Source: Anastrepha obliqua (Eukaryota; Arthropoda; Insecta; Diptera; Tephritidae). From it: DNA of 64,000 bases. Shown in pieces: positions 1 through 12,545 of the stretch (its first letter is position 1; each line of letters starts with the position of its first letter). The DNA is taken from the NCBI RefSeq assembly GCF_027943255.1, contig NC_072893.1, positions 18,684,001 to 18,748,000 on the forward strand, written 5' to 3'. Made by a program: the position numbers and the translations under genes. The notes beneath the pieces are model-generated. The model made no database searches. It was not told the origin of the DNA and saw only the letters and a list, made by a program, of their open reading frames with translations.

Positions 1-1040
1 GGAACCAGTTCCATTGTGTACTGCACCGTACCGCACCGTACCATACCGTACAGTGCTGCACTGCACAATACTCCAATAAATATTATGTGTTTATAATGAC
101 ACTTGTTATCATTTTCATGCTTCAAACGCATACCAAATCTCGTAGTAAAAAAAAAAGAAAAAATCTCAAAACCCACACAACTCTATTAATTTTAACTCAA
201 TTACAGTCAAATATAGCTCATTCGACGCAAAATTAAATTTACTATAACAGTAGTGTACTAAAAAAAATCCTCAATATCGGATAATATCGTAAAAATTATG
301 TCAAAGTTGAAAAAATAGAGAAAAAATAAAAAAAATCCCAATACTTCCGCCTACAGTCTCGTCAGTTGTCATTTCAGAAAAATTGTCAACACACTGTCAA
401 AAAGGCTTGTTTTTGTTCTTTCGAACTAAAAAAACAAATTCGAAATCGGATGGAAATTGGCGAAATTAGGAGTGATTCTTCACATCAACCTACTGAAAAA
501 CGGTTTTATGGCCATAAAATGAGATTTTGGGGGTGTATTGGAAATTTCTCCTATACCATTTTGTTTAGTTTTTCTATAGCCACAAGTTGAGCTAGGTCTC
601 CATAAAAGTATATTTAATTTTTTTTTTTGTCACACAGTGTAATCATAGGCAAAAATATAACTAAACATACCATATAAGATTATTTATAGGCATAATTAAG
701 AAGTTTATTGAACGAGTTTTTACAAGAAGCATAGTCAATCCCAATAGTTTAGTAAATAGTACTCTGTTGGATCAGAGCTCTCCTGACGGGTGCATTTCTG
801 GCATACAGAGGGAGGAGCAATCCACAACACCTTGAATAACATCAAACCCGAAAGATATAGATCGCCGACACCGCAAAGGCTTCAAATTGATAAGCAGGGA
901 TCTAGATTAGTATGAGGGTATGAGAGGGTTATGAAAACGAAGAGAACGTGAAACAAAAACAATGACAACTTTCTGGATACATTCAATTCGAGTTATGTGT
1001 AAGGGGTTATGTGTTGTGCGGTCTCCAAACGAAGGATGGA
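1..1040. other. AT-rich intergenic DNA, nothing recognised
   Basis: No convincing reading frame, RNA gene or terminal repeat is visible. The first 60 bases contain short imperfect runs based on ACCGTACC/ACTGCAC. The one 74-codon frame here has no recognisable motif and is treated as chance. Confidence 0.5.
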
Positions 1041-1064
1041 ACGAACAAATGTTGTGTAACACAT

Positions 1065-1745
1065 GGGCTGAAAAGTCCGGAGTCTAACAAAGGAAACACT
1101 TTTTTTGTTCAAAATTAGCTTCATTCATCAACGTAATTTCCATCAGGAACAACGCAATCATTCCAGCGCCACTCTAACATTTTAGTACCAAAATAGGCCT
1201 AAGCTTCAGCGATAACCTCTTCATTCGAGTAAAATTTCTTACTGTCAAGCAACTTCTTTAGGTCTGCGAACAGCCAGTTGTCGCTGGGAGCCAAATCTGG
1301 CCAATACGGTGGTTGTGGGAGTAATTCTAAGTTATGTTCGTGTAGTTTTGCCATTGCTTTGTCATCATCAACACGTTCTTCCTTTTGGGGAACAGGGTGC
1401 AATCGGGCACTCACTTTGAACTGAGCTTTCTCATAGTCAAATGCTCATGCAATATAAAGCCAACCTTTCTTTTGATATCTTCACGATGTCAGCGAACTCA
1501 TGCAATTTCGCTTTTTGATCATTCAAAAGTATTTTGTGGATTTATTTGATATTTTCTGGTGTTACCGCCTCATTTGGACTCCACTGCGTTGTGCATCATT
1601 ACATCATCGGTGTCTCTACGACCACGTTTGAAGTCAGCAAACCATCGGTTTCTTGTTGTTTCTAATGAAGCAGAGTCTCTATAACCCTCTTCAAGCCACT
1701 GCTTCGCTTGAACGGTATTTTTTCGCATCTTCAGTCCATGTGTTA
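1065..1745 (-). pseudogene. mariner transposase relic, internally deleted (copy A)
   Basis: Reading the minus strand from about 1740 downwards gives the N-terminal helix-turn-helix part of a mariner transposase (KQWLEEGY..., then FADFKRGRRDTDD-like text), a region around RLHPVPQKEERVDDDKAM, and the C-terminal motif PPYWPDLAPSDNWLF. That motif is the third catalytic Asp block of DD34D mariners. The segment that should carry the first and second catalytic Asp is missing, and there are stop codons and frameshifts, so it is dead. The low-coordinate end (about 1065-1130) reads, on the minus strand, TTTGAACAAAAAAAGTG followed by the likely terminal repeat ending in a GACTTTTCAGCCC-type sequence. 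The same N-terminal and 3'-end sequences recur at 48126-48830, so the two are copies of one family. Confidence 0.85.
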
Positions 1746-2040
1746 GAGCAAATTAAGAACATAAGTACTGGTTAATTTTGTACTGGGGTGCCTTACAAAC
1801 GCTAATATATAGCATAAGATTTCTTTATTATACAATTAATATGACCAGTATTTTCCTATATTTTACTGACGATTTCAGACAACTAGACTAGAGTTAAAAA
1901 AGTTATCTTCAAAGTAGAAAAATAATTGCCGAAAGTAATGCGGCAGCATTTCGATGTACTTAAACATAGGTGATTAATAGTACACCAAGAAAGAACTATA
2001 TCCAACTCAATTTGGAACATTTGGGAAACGGCTGAGATTC

Positions 2041-2400
2041 TTACAATAGAATAAATTTTAAGGTCGGCACCATAAAGGACATACGAAAAACAGTATTTAT
2101 GTCATTAATAAAAAAAACAAGCAGCAAAGGACCCAAAATGCTACTTTGGGAGACTCCAAAAGAATATGACTGACGGTTGTGAATAAGAGATAGGACTCCA
2201 AGCAGAGCTTTAGATTTATTGGAGGTTCGCACTTCGACTCCAACCAACTGAGAAATATGTAATGGAACCAAAGCAAGCTTACTTCTTAACAAGGATTGAA
2301 TGCGAAACCCTGTCAAAAGTCTTAGAAAAATCCGCATATACAACATCAACCAGAAAAGCTTTCTGAACCTTTCATTTTAATAAAGTGTAGATTTTCAAAT
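2041..2400 (-). pseudogene. non-LTR retrotransposon reverse transcriptase fragment
   Basis: The minus strand encodes DFSKTFDRVSHSIL, which matches the RT palm block usually written DFSKAFDxVxHxxL, and about 60 residues later GVSQSSILGPLLLVFFINDI, matching the GVPQGSxLGPLLFxxYINDL block. The two blocks lie in different frames, so at least one frameshift separates them (near 2290). The fragment stops before the YADD catalytic block. Only about 100 codons survive. The style resembles jockey/CR1-group LINEs, but the clade cannot be fixed from so short a piece. Confidence 0.8.
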
Positions 2401-3250
2401 TTATAAATTATAAAATAAGAAAAATATATAATATATTAATATTTAAATTTTTTACTTCGCTTAAAATTCGAATATGGGGGCTATTGAATGGTACGCCAAT
2501 ACTATACCGGGTAAAATCTACACTATTGACTGTTGGGACGCGAGCAAGTACACAGTTTTGCTTCCTAGGCATGCATAATGTTTGAGCTCTGCTCGATTGT
2601 CGCAAAAATTGCATGTCTAAGCAACAACACAGTTATCAAGCAAAATTATGGCGAACATATTTTAAAGGTGTGGTTAAGCTCAGCCGTTAACCGGCTCTCA
2701 GCAAATTGAAAGAATCAGCTGATTGGCTGACGTCTCATGGGTCATGACACCGGTTTGTTAACGAACAAAGCTGAGATTGCGTTAGTGACATACGAAAAAA
2801 AAACAACACAGCCAAAACTCGTGTTACTTCATTGCCGTCTGAACAACAACTATCATAATTGGACGAGAGAGAGAATACATGCGAAATGAGCGGCCAGAAC
2901 TCTGCTGCCGAGGCTCATGTGAACTGCTAGCTGCAGTTACTCTCACAATTCAGTTTTTGCCTATAGCTGATGGCCAAACTTTGTAATCTATCATCCTTGG
3001 AGCAAGCGAGTATGGTTACACCTCATAAAGCTGGTTTATCTCACTCCATTCAATGCTGCTAATTCTCTTTTCTAATATTAGGCAAGACTCATTAGACTGT
3101 GTACAGACACGGCAATTTTCTTTTTTTTTGGTAACTTGTAACAAATAATTTTTATGCAAAATTATGAAGAAAATGCGCCGTAAATTTTTTATAATGAAAG
3201 TTGTTGTTGCAAGTTAAGCGGTAATTAGTGTTTTTAGTCGCAACACAGGA
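2401..3250. other. unassigned DNA between transposon remnants
   Basis: No coding region is supported. The part from about 2665 to 3050 is less AT-rich than its surroundings and may be an unrecognised old repeat. Its ends carry a weak inverted similarity (AGGTGTGGTTA near 2666 and TGGTTACACCT near 3013), too short to call. Confidence 0.35.
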
Positions 3251-3255
3251 TATTA

Positions 3256-4201
<946 letters not shown>

Positions 4202-4204
4202 TAT

Positions 4205-4925
4205 TTACCATAATTAATTCCTATTGCTTCTGAAAAAGCAATGCCGTGGTGGCACTTACGCTTCCTATGAAATTTGCAAGTAAAAATTTAAAGAAAAATT
4301 GGTTCTATATTGACTAGAAGCCAACCAGTTGGGTACTACTCGATTTTCCTGCAGGGCATACAGAAACAAACAAACATAGCCACATACATACGTAGTATTT
4401 ATGAGTACAAATACTTAGCAGCCAGTGTAGTTCATGGGGCATTCAGCGCCAACCAACCGTTTTGTGCAAATCGTCGTATTCGTATATCCGTCAAAATTAA
4501 GGCAATAAAATCGTCACTTTAATGGTTGAAATTGTTCCGTTGTTGGGTTCAGTTTAGCAGATTAGTTGATCAGAGGCAGTGGCTACGTGTGTTTGATTGC
4601 TAAAAAAGCACATATCCACATATCGTCGCTATGAATGCTGCCATTAATGTATTTTTTGTTTTTCTTTTTTTGCTTTGTTGCTTTGTTGCTGTTTGTGCCA
4701 TTTGAATTTTTCTTAATGAATTTGTACTTTCGTTCGTTCGTACGCTGGAAATATTGAAAGGTGAATGGCGGTGTCATATATAAGTACATAAATACGAATT
4801 TAATAGACAGCTGCCAACATAACTGAAAGGTTTTTGGCGAGGCCATATCAGTAGTACGAAAATAAAATTTACGTGCATTTAGTTTTTGCAAACCAGTGGT
4901 TTCAATGTCATAGTCAACCCTTGGC
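4205..4925. other. no recognised feature
   Basis: The stretch holds only short frames without known motifs. The interval 4640-4720 is T-rich with TTGCTTTGTTGC repeats. Confidence 0.4.
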
Positions 4926-4929
4926 GCAA

Positions 4930-6418
4930 TAGAGGAGGTGGTAAGCAGCGCTCAAAGCAGACGCCACTACCCGCACCGCATGACCGTCCTGGCAACGCTT
5001 GATGTGCGAAACGCCTTTAACAGCCTACGATGGATAGACATTATAAAGGCACTAAGAGAAAGGTTTCGAATACCTGCATACCTGCTAAGGATTCTCCAGA
5101 GCTACCTGAGTGAGCGTGAACTGCTGTACGACACACCAGATGGCCAGAAAGCAAAAGCGATAACGTCTGGCGCAGCTCAAACATCTATTCTCTGCCCTAA
5201 TCTCTGGAATCTGAGGTACGATGAGATATTGAGCATAGGAATGCCAGAAGATACATATCTAGTGGGATACGCCGACGATATAGCGGCGGTCATACCAGCT
5301 CGGGACACTGAGGACGCTAGAAAGAAGCTGAACGAAGTCATGATAAAGACGCAAATATGGCTTGAGGACCACGGCCTGGAACTCGCCAAACATAAAACGG
5401 AAGTCATCCTTATGACAAGAGGTCACATGCCACTCGAGATCAGCATGCGAATAAGCGACACGTCCTTAGTGACCCAAAAAGTAGTGAAATACTTAGGTAT
5501 TCAACTTGACTACAGGCTTACTTTCTGGGCCCAGATACGGCATGCGGCTACCAAAGCAACAAAGTCACGGGTATGCTAAGTAGATTAATGGCAAACATCG
5601 GTGGGCCACCGCAGAGTAAAAGAAAGCTAATTCTGGCGACCACAAGCTCAATTCTCCTATACGGCAGCGAAGTATGGGGAATTGTGCTAAACTGCAAAGC
5701 GAGGCGCAAAGTACTGGAGGCTGTGCAATGAACAGCTGGTCTTAGAGTTGCTTCAGCCTACTGCACTGTCTCAGGCGCAGCAATTTTCGTGATCAGCGGG
5801 CAGATACCCGTCGACCGTCCAAAGGAACTTCTGGGAAGTGAACTACTTCTTAACTTAGTTGTTCTCGGGCCACGTATACTTCCGAAATAACCTATACCGC
5901 ATGGGCACGGTAACCGATTCCAAGTGCATATACTGCGAAGCGCTGTGCGTTGACGCTGAATACAAATTTTTTAGTTGTAATAGATCGCTCGCGGAAAGAA
6001 ATGTTCTGAGGGAGCAGATTGGCGACATCGCACCCAGCAACATAATCAGCAAAATGCTCGAACGCGAGGACAACTGGAACGCGGTAAAAAAATACATCGA
6101 GAACGTACTACGGGAAAAAAAGATCGACCTCGACACAGTGCTACAAAGTAAAGCCGCACAGATAGAGACACAAGAAGACGAGCCTATAGCATGAAAGCTG
6201 GCTACAAATATGGTGGACTCAGTCGTGGTTGAATAGAACTGGTCCTTTATGGATGCCGTTCTGGACCCTCCCGAAGTAATATAGAAGGCAGTTCCGGGAA
6301 GGGTGTCTCCCCAGAAGGAGAGGAGGCATCGTTTTCGTGGCCACACCACACGACGCAGTAGACGACGGTCGCTATAAGTGCGAAGGCACCCACCAAAAAA
6401 AAAATCAAAAAAAAAATG
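4930..6418 (+). mobile_element. 5'-truncated R1-like LINE with poly-A tail
   Basis: The plus strand encodes a reverse transcriptase from its palm onward: TLDVRNAFNSLRW (block with first catalytic Asp), GAAQTSILCPNLWNLRYDEIL, the FADD-type box GYADDIAAVI near 5268, and WLEDHGLELAKHKTEVIL. This combination is typical of R1-group non-LTR elements. The frame is open over 4938-5579, then continues shifted through 5580-5850 (LYGSEVWGI-type thumb text) and again at 5859-6194 with a C-terminal zinc knuckle (CIYCEALCVDAEYKFFSC). About 200 bases of 3' UTR follow, then an A-rich tail at about 6397-6418. The endonuclease and ORF1 regions are absent, the usual 5' truncation of LINE insertions. Frameshifts near 5578 and 5850 and an in-frame stop near 5729 make it inactive. 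The same 3' UTR recurs at 56086-56200. Confidence 0.88.
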
Positions 6419-6419
6419 T

Positions 6420-7460
6420 CATAATCAGCTGATCACTTTCCACGGATTCCAGGAGATCCACGAATTTTCCATAAATACCACGAATTTCAATCAGGATGTA
6501 AGCAAAATAGATCACTTTGACACTTGAACTATCAAAGCGAAAAAAAATGCTAACATATCAGCTGCTCTAGTGACATCTAACTTCACATGAATGCGCCTTG
6601 GTTTCAAGTCTAAGTTTCTCTTCTGATTTGTCAAAACGAACATTCAAAAGTAGGTGGTTTTGCCATCTTCATGGCTCACATTTGGCACGTAATTTCCTCC
6701 AAATGGTATACAGAATCAGAATTTCGCAAATTATCGAAGTACAAAAATAGTCAAATTTTTTAAATTTTTAATAATTCCGCCTAGGCGAATTTGTAGCAGG
6801 TGATATTAATGCTACAAATGCATACAAAAATTTGTAATTTGTAATTTTCTTGCTAGAAATGCTCTAACTTTGACAATCAGCCACCACCTTGTATAGGCTC
6901 GCTTTGAGTTCCGTTAGAATGAGTACTTTAAATATCAGTAAAATTTGACGGAAACCAACGAAGCCGATAGAAAAATTAAAACATAGATTGAATTACTTAA
7001 GAATGAGGTAATTCGTCTATGACTTTAATTTGTATTCAATAAACTCAAAGGTTTTCTAAAAATTATAAAAAGGTTTCAAATGTTAAGAAGAGTTGAGAGA
7101 AGTAGAATCAATATTTGTGCATAACCTCAAAAGGAGCAAAACATGAAATTTGCACTTTCAAGGCATCAACTTTTATAAGAATCAACAAATTTTCAATTGC
7201 ACTAAAATCGTCTCAGAGTGGCCTTTTTAGCCTTTTTTTAATTACACAATATTTTTTTTAACTTACGATTTTGGGAGCTTCAAATTGAAAAGGGAACAAA
7301 ACACCAAACCCAAAAAATTTCTCATTTTGGGTATAAAAAGCAGTAAATTTATTGCGAAGAGCGAAGGGTTGACAACTACTTTTTTAGGTTAATGCAAACA
7401 AGGAAGGTAAAAGAAAGTTAAAAGTTGTTTGTAAACTCAAAAATGTGAACGAACCACTGC
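6420..7460. other. AT-rich DNA, nothing recognised
   Basis: No supported reading frame or paired terminal repeat is visible. Confidence 0.4.
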
Positions 7461-7466
7461 ATCTGG

Positions 7467-7665
7467 ATGTTTTTGCTCAAATGGAGTGACCTACAGTTTT
7501 ATTTCTCCTCCGAACGGCGGATGGTTTTTATGAAAAGCCTTTTTGATGACAGAAAAACACACGAAAATTTGCCATTGCCTGCCGAGAGGCGACCACTATT
7601 AGAAAAATATATTTCTATCATTTGGTGTTTCATCCCAGTATGTAGAACACGGCTCTCCCGATCGG
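7467..7665 (-). repeat. tRNA-derived SINE, partial and diverged copy
   Basis: Reading the minus strand, the body blocks of the SINE described at 50408-50710 appear in the same order: ATAGTGGTCGCCTCTCGGC, GGCAATGGCAAA, the GCCGTTCGGAG block, and CTGTAGGTCACTCCATTTG. The tRNA-like head is degraded here and the CCAATTATA tail is missing, so this is a body fragment. Confidence 0.75.
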
Positions 7666-7741
7666 CTCTCTTTCACCGGTAATGTTATGTACAGGGTTCC
7701 TGGTAGCATAATTAGGATTTAAAGATAAACAAAAAAATAAT

Positions 7742-7830
7742 AGGTAATGGTACTGGTTGTACGGGTTAGGCTATGGCCTTCATACACTGCGACCAGATTA
7801 ATCTATTGTGCGACCCTAATTACTTAATTG
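7742..7830 (+). repeat. short dispersed repeat (GGTAATGG / CGGGTTAGGCTATGGCC)
   Basis: The segment shares the string pattern GGTAATGGT...GGTT.TACGGGTTA.GCTA.GGCCTT.AT.CACT with 27818-27870. No coding content or termini are visible. It may be the end of an unrecognised element. Confidence 0.45.
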
Positions 7831-8440
7831 TAATAATTTAGTATACCGAAGAAACGAACCAACTCCTTAGGAGGGAGCAATTGTAGTCATCATTAATCGT
7901 TTAACGCCTAAACAACGCTTGCGAAATGCAGAAATTTTCTTAATTTTCTTTTCTATGTGCCGTTTACACGCTGGTGTCATCATCAGTCCTTATTTCTTTT
8001 GAAGTTCACACAAAAACCCTGTAACTCAAAGATTCCAACTTTGTATTAATTTGCAAAAAAATCTACATTTCCTTAAAAATTGTAAACTTTTTTGTCAAAG
8101 GTTTTAACAAAAATTCTGGGCTTGTAGTTTATTAGCCCATCCAATTTAGTGCAAAATCGTGCCGCTTTAAAGTAGCTCAAACTTCACGTTGATTTTTGAT
8201 AATTTTTTTTGTTGACTAGCATTTTCTTCAAAATAACGAATGCTCCACATTTTTTTATATGGATAAAATGCAACAGACGGAAAGCAATAGAAAAATTGTT
8301 AAAAATCATTTTTCTGCTAATTCGAGCTTGAATTTTATTATTCGAAAATTTAATGGGCTGCAACTCTGCTTGCTTGAAATTTTTCCAAAAATTCTGATGA
8401 AAAAATTTTAAATTCAAAATTTTTTTTTGTGTAAAGTTGT
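7831..8440. other. AT-rich DNA, nothing recognised
   Basis: The interval contains no motif-bearing frame. A 77-codon minus-strand frame in this interval is Lys/Phe/Asn-rich, as expected by chance in AT-rich DNA. Confidence 0.4.
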
Positions 8441-8445
8441 ATTGT

Positions 8446-9224
8446 ATGTATTGTAAAATTTTGACTATTTATTTATTTATATAATTTTTTTTTTACTTTT
8501 TATATTTATATTTTAATTTTTTTTTCTTTTTGTTTTTATTTTAGAAAAATATAGTTTATACTACAAAAACCATACAACTTAAAATTTTAAATTCTGCAGA
8601 AAATTAAAAAAATTCAGAAAATTCAAACACAAATTTTGAATTTAAAATATAAATTTTTTAAATTAGAAGATTTTGAATTTTAATCCGAATTTTACGATTT
8701 TTTTAAATTTTCTGTAAAATTTTTTTTTTTTGAATTTAAAATTTAAATTTTTTAAATTATTTTTTTAAATTAAAAGTTTTTGAATTTTAATCCGTATTTT
8801 ATGAATTTTTTTAATTTTCTACAGACAATTTTTTTGTGAATTTAAAATTAAAATTTTTAAATTAATTTTTTAATTTAAAAAATTTTGAATTTTAACCGAA
8901 TTTTATGAATTTTTTAAATTTTCAGCAGAATTTTTTTTTCATTTTAAAATTTAAATTTTTAAAATAATTCTTTAAACATCGAAAAAACATTAAATTAAAA
9001 AATTTGAATTTTGATCAGAATTTTATGAATTTTTTTAATTTTCAGCAGAATTTTAAATTTTAAGCTATATAATTTTTGTTGTTGTATAAATAGATATTAT
9101 TTTTATAAAAAAAAAAATTAAATAAGATTAAAATATAAATAAAAAAAGTAAAAAAAAATATAAAAACAAATAAATAGTCAACACCTTACAATACATCGCG
9201 CTACTATTATTGCGAACACAAGTG
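8446..9224. mobile_element. non-autonomous element with long inverted repeats around a minisatellite
   Basis: Positions 8446-8624 and 9018-9196 are inverted copies of each other, 179 bp each. Anchored matches include ATGTATTGTAA, TTGACTATTTATTT, ATTTATATTTTAAT and AATTCTGC[A/T]GAAAATT. Between them are about four degenerate tandem units of 94-106 bp starting near 8639, 8733, 8839 and 8940, each containing TTTTGAATTTTAA followed by TTTTAAATTTTC or a close variant. On the right the repeat is extended by a terminal motif ending GAACACAAGTG at 9224, followed by TA. The left end lacks this cap, so it is truncated there. The same cap occurs at 29476 and 33488. TA flanking suggests a Tc1/mariner-type target; the mobiliser is unknown. 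Confidence 0.7.
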
Positions 9225-9229
9225 TATGT

Positions 9230-10850
9230 TGTATGTCTACCTTCCTTTTCTGCTCCACCGCATACTTATTTATGCCAACATTACGTGACTTTTTCACTGC
9301 ACGAAAAATTAGTTTTAAACCACTCCTTAACTTAAAAACTACTCCGTCCACGTCACAATAAATTCCTCCTAATATTTGTACAATTTTAAATTATACACAA
9401 CTTTTATAAATAAACTCCAAGATTTGATTACCCGTTCTTGGAAATATTCTTCTTTTATCTTTGTGTACATTTTTGTAAAAAAAAAAATCTGTGCATGCGC
9501 ATTCTCCTACAACTCAATCAAGCGACAGCCTATTAGACAATTTAAAGGGAAAGTTGAATGATAAATAAACAAATGATGGGATTTACAAAGTTCAACACAC
9601 TTTACCGAAAAAAATATGAAATTATTTCTCTGTTTATGCTTTAGGGATGTACTCACATAAGATTGCAAGTATATTTGAAATTTTACTATCGGCTTTCTAC
9701 TTCTAAAACTAGGAAGGAACTGCTAAAGGATCCTACGGTTTTTAAAGGGGCAAATTTCAAGATTATTATCGAAAAAGAAGTAGAAGAAATGGTGTAAGGG
9801 CTTCAGTTTTGACTATTTGCTTATTTATTTTGTAAGCTCCTATTTTTTTTTTTTTTAATTAAAATATGATTCATTCTAATAATAAATACCATAACAATCC
9901 GAGTTACAAACTTTGTACAAGATTTATAGAAAGTAGACAAATTTCTATCAAAACCTCAGTTTTTTCTTTTTTGCCCTTTTAGTTTTTTAGTTCATTAAAT
10001 TTAATATAACAAAGTCCAATTTTTAAGTCATTTAAAATTTTCTTTGATTTTTCATCATGTTTTCCATTGAAGATGATTGCTCGACATTTCTTTTTTATAG
10101 GAATTTCGAGGAGTATGTTTTCTTTTCAAAGATCGATTTCGATACGTCAAGTCAATGTTACATTCCTAGTTATAAATGTTATGAAGATGCCCTTAATACC
10201 CATTTAACATTAAATATTAAATATTTACTTACACATTTGTTGATAATAATAAAAAAATAAATCACGATGTCGATGTGTTCACAAGCCAAAAAAAACATTC
10301 AGGTGAAGATAAGAATAAAGAGGATCAAAACTTCAACTTGTAAATGAACAAAAAGCATATTGTAATGAGCCAAATGCAGTTTTTTTACAACATCAGCGCA
10401 CTGGAGCGTACATACATACATACATACATGTGTGTATGTGTAAACTCGTACATACTCGCGTGCACCTAACAGCAATGCGGAAAATGCCTGTGCAAATGCT
10501 TACGAGTTTTCGGTCACTAGGCGAGTCGAGTTTATGCCACGGACTGCGTTATGAATTTCGATATGGATTACGTGCCGCAGTCAGAAAGATGAAACGCCAA
10601 GTCAACGGACCCACAGACAAATAAATATTATAGTGATATGTAAATATGCGGCAATATGTACTTTAAACGAACACACGGAGATATGAACACGTAAAGTAGT
10701 ATATGTGAATACTATGAGCGTCAAAAGTAAGTCGACGGCTTTGAAGTTTTTGTAAGTAAAAATCATAAAAATATAATAAAAATACTCAGCCGTTCAAATA
10801 ATATAGACATTTTTTTCGTTTTTTGTATGCAAACCAAAATTGTTTCAACA
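9230..10850. other. AT-rich intergenic DNA, nothing recognised
   Basis: Only short frames without motifs are present. There is a CATA microsatellite at about 10409-10428. Confidence 0.45.
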
Positions 10851-10852
10851 TT

Positions 10853-11100
10853 TTATTTATCTTCTGGATTGGTTTGAAAATACGTTAATTTGCGTTTTCC
10901 ACAATAATGTCGATCTTCCATAAAAACACCAGCTGGGTATTCACGACAAAGCCGATGTATTTTTGCATTCCCATTGACCTTATAATAATTTAGAACCACC
11001 AATTTATCCGTCTTTCTCTTATGTTTTGTCTTCTTTGGGGTTGAGTAGTTCTTCTTTTTGCGTTTTTTCGCACCACCTCTAAGCGGAAGTACTGATTTTT
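10853..11100 (-). pseudogene. RpS27A: RpS27A (ubiquitin-eS31 fusion) processed pseudogene
   Basis: The minus strand reads [20 protein letters not shown] then [44 protein letters not shown] and NPEDK-stop. This is the last residues of ubiquitin (LRLRGG) fused to ribosomal protein eS31. In the working gene the ubiquitin moiety is cleaved off and eS31 joins the 40S subunit. The copy is intronless and starts abruptly just upstream of the ubiquitin C-terminus. It has lost a short block (the PGENCG-type segment) and several of the zinc-ribbon cysteines: REC has become REY, and the Cys of the GKC pair is Arg. The stop codon overlaps an AATAAA signal. The 5' junction coincides with the end of the mariner relic at 11101-11510, so the transposon end and pseudogene are fused. 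It is very unlikely to encode a functional protein. Confidence 0.88.
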
Positions 11101-11510
11101 TAAGAGCTATAGGAAAGTTTTTCAAAAAAACACACGTAAACTTCAGAAGAATGCATGAAATTTTTATTTAAATCGATAGTACAGTCCATATAATTTAATG
11201 CTTGAAGATTATTTCATGCAAATGTTGACCGCGACTGCGCTTCAAATCCACTTAATCCAATCCATCCGCTTAGTCCAATTTTGGCATACTCTTTCCAATG
11301 TTTCGACCGGTATCTCACATATAAATCCTTTAATGTTGTCTTCCAATGCGTTAATTGAAGCAGGCTTGTCTGAATAGACATGAGCCTTAACATAGCTCCA
11401 CAAAAAATAATCTAAAGGCGTTATAACGAACGACCGAGAAAGCTTTACCAGGTGCTTAGTGAGATTGGAATTATCCACTTTGAGTTGCCATTTACTGAAT
11501 TCTGACACTT
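11101..11510 (-). pseudogene. mariner-superfamily (DD41D-like) transposase C-terminus
   Basis: The minus strand encodes TPLDYFLWSYVKAHVYSDKP, matching the third catalytic Asp block (TPLDYFLWGYVK) of DD41D-type insect mariners, followed by INALEDNIKG and ERVCQNWTKRMDWIK. After a frameshift the final RSRGQHLHEIIF text follows. The rest to about 11101 matches the kind of 3' UTR/terminus these elements carry (CTATAGCTCTTAAAAAATC), immediately next to the RpS27A pseudogene. Upstream catalytic blocks are absent. Confidence 0.85.
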
Positions 11511-11654
11511 GCGGTTAACCAGATTAAAACAGGTGATCAAATGAAAACAGCCAGTATTGGCGAATAAGAAGGGTGTGTGTTTCATCAAGGCCATCAATCA
11601 GGCCACTCACATCCTTAACGCCGCGCTAAAGTCTCTACAGTTTTTTCATTGAAA

Positions 11655-11890
11655 AAATAGGCTCGGAGATTTGCAATTGCCATCCGAGGAGCGAGCTGTA
11701 TTAAAAACAAAAGTTTTCAATGAGTTTCGCAATCAATTCTACCGTATTGTTGTTGTTTTTGTTGTTATTATTGAAGTGGTTTCGTAATTCCATTTGTGGA
11801 ACAACATCAAAACGCACTCCACAAATAGGAGGAGGAGCTCGGCCAAACACCTAACAGAAGTGTACGCGCCAATTATTTATTTATTTATTA
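11655..11890. repeat. rearranged tRNA-derived SINE fragments
   Basis: At 11661-11700 the block CTCGGAGATTTGCAATTGCC is the SINE body in minus orientation. At 11790-11880 the distal block is in plus orientation (CCATTTGTGGAACAACATC, AGGAGGAGCTCGGCCAAAC, GTACGCGCCAATTATTTA). The opposite orientations indicate either two truncated copies or an inversion within one copy. Confidence 0.7.
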
Positions 11891-11990
11891 TTTTCGTAAT
11901 TCCGTCCTAATTAGCGAATAGTGCCGTTTTACTGTCACTGTTCTCGTGTGAGGCGTTTGTTTTTGTTTGTTTGGTTTGTTTTTTTTTGAG

Positions 11991-12545
11991 TCAGATCCAT
12001 TTCGTGCGATCCAAGTATAGCAGCAACCATTTTACATCTACGTCTGAGATTTCATTAATTTTCTGTAGGAAAGGCTTGGCGAAAAAGCGAAGTCCTACTG
12101 TAGGTAGACCTGGACATCCGCATAAATAGTGGAAAAGACCTTCTATCACCCCCTCCGCCTGATAGCTTCTGCAGATGGGATTGAAAGAAAGGTTAGGTCT
12201 GGCTTCATGATCCGCTATCTTACAGTGACCTGTAAGGGTTGCAGTGATATGTGCGGTGCTTGGACGAGAGCATCCTAATAGGTACTCTCTCTCTGCATGT
12301 TGGACGACGGCCTTGCTTTTCTTGTTGTGGTGCATGTAATTAATTTCTTACACCTTCTTTCAGCTAAAGCATAGTGTGAAGCAAAGGAATTTTTTTATTG
12401 TGTTGGTTGGGGTAGCACCGGCCACCGCCTGTTTTAAGTTTAGCCGAACCTTTTCTTGCTAGCTCATCTGCCATTTCATGACCCTCTATATTCCTATGAT
12501 CTGGAACCCATATCAGAATAATTTGAAGCCAATAACAAAATAATT
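11991..12545 (-). pseudogene. LINE RNase H and C-terminal remnant
   Basis: Reading down the minus strand from about 12515, ILIWVPDHRNIEGHEMADEL matches the last RNase H block (VPGHRNIEGNExADxxA) found at the end of I/jockey-group LINE polyproteins. It is followed by TATLTGHCKIADHEARPN and CRSY...GLFHYLCGCP, the family's C-terminal TGHC...CRxC...HxxxxCP motif. The frame is broken at least once, between the RNase H part and the 114-codon frame at 11991-12335. No RT is left. Confidence 0.8.

Noticed and set aside
5855..6349. 164-codon minus-strand frame
   Set aside because: Shadow of the R1-like LINE C-terminus on the plus strand.
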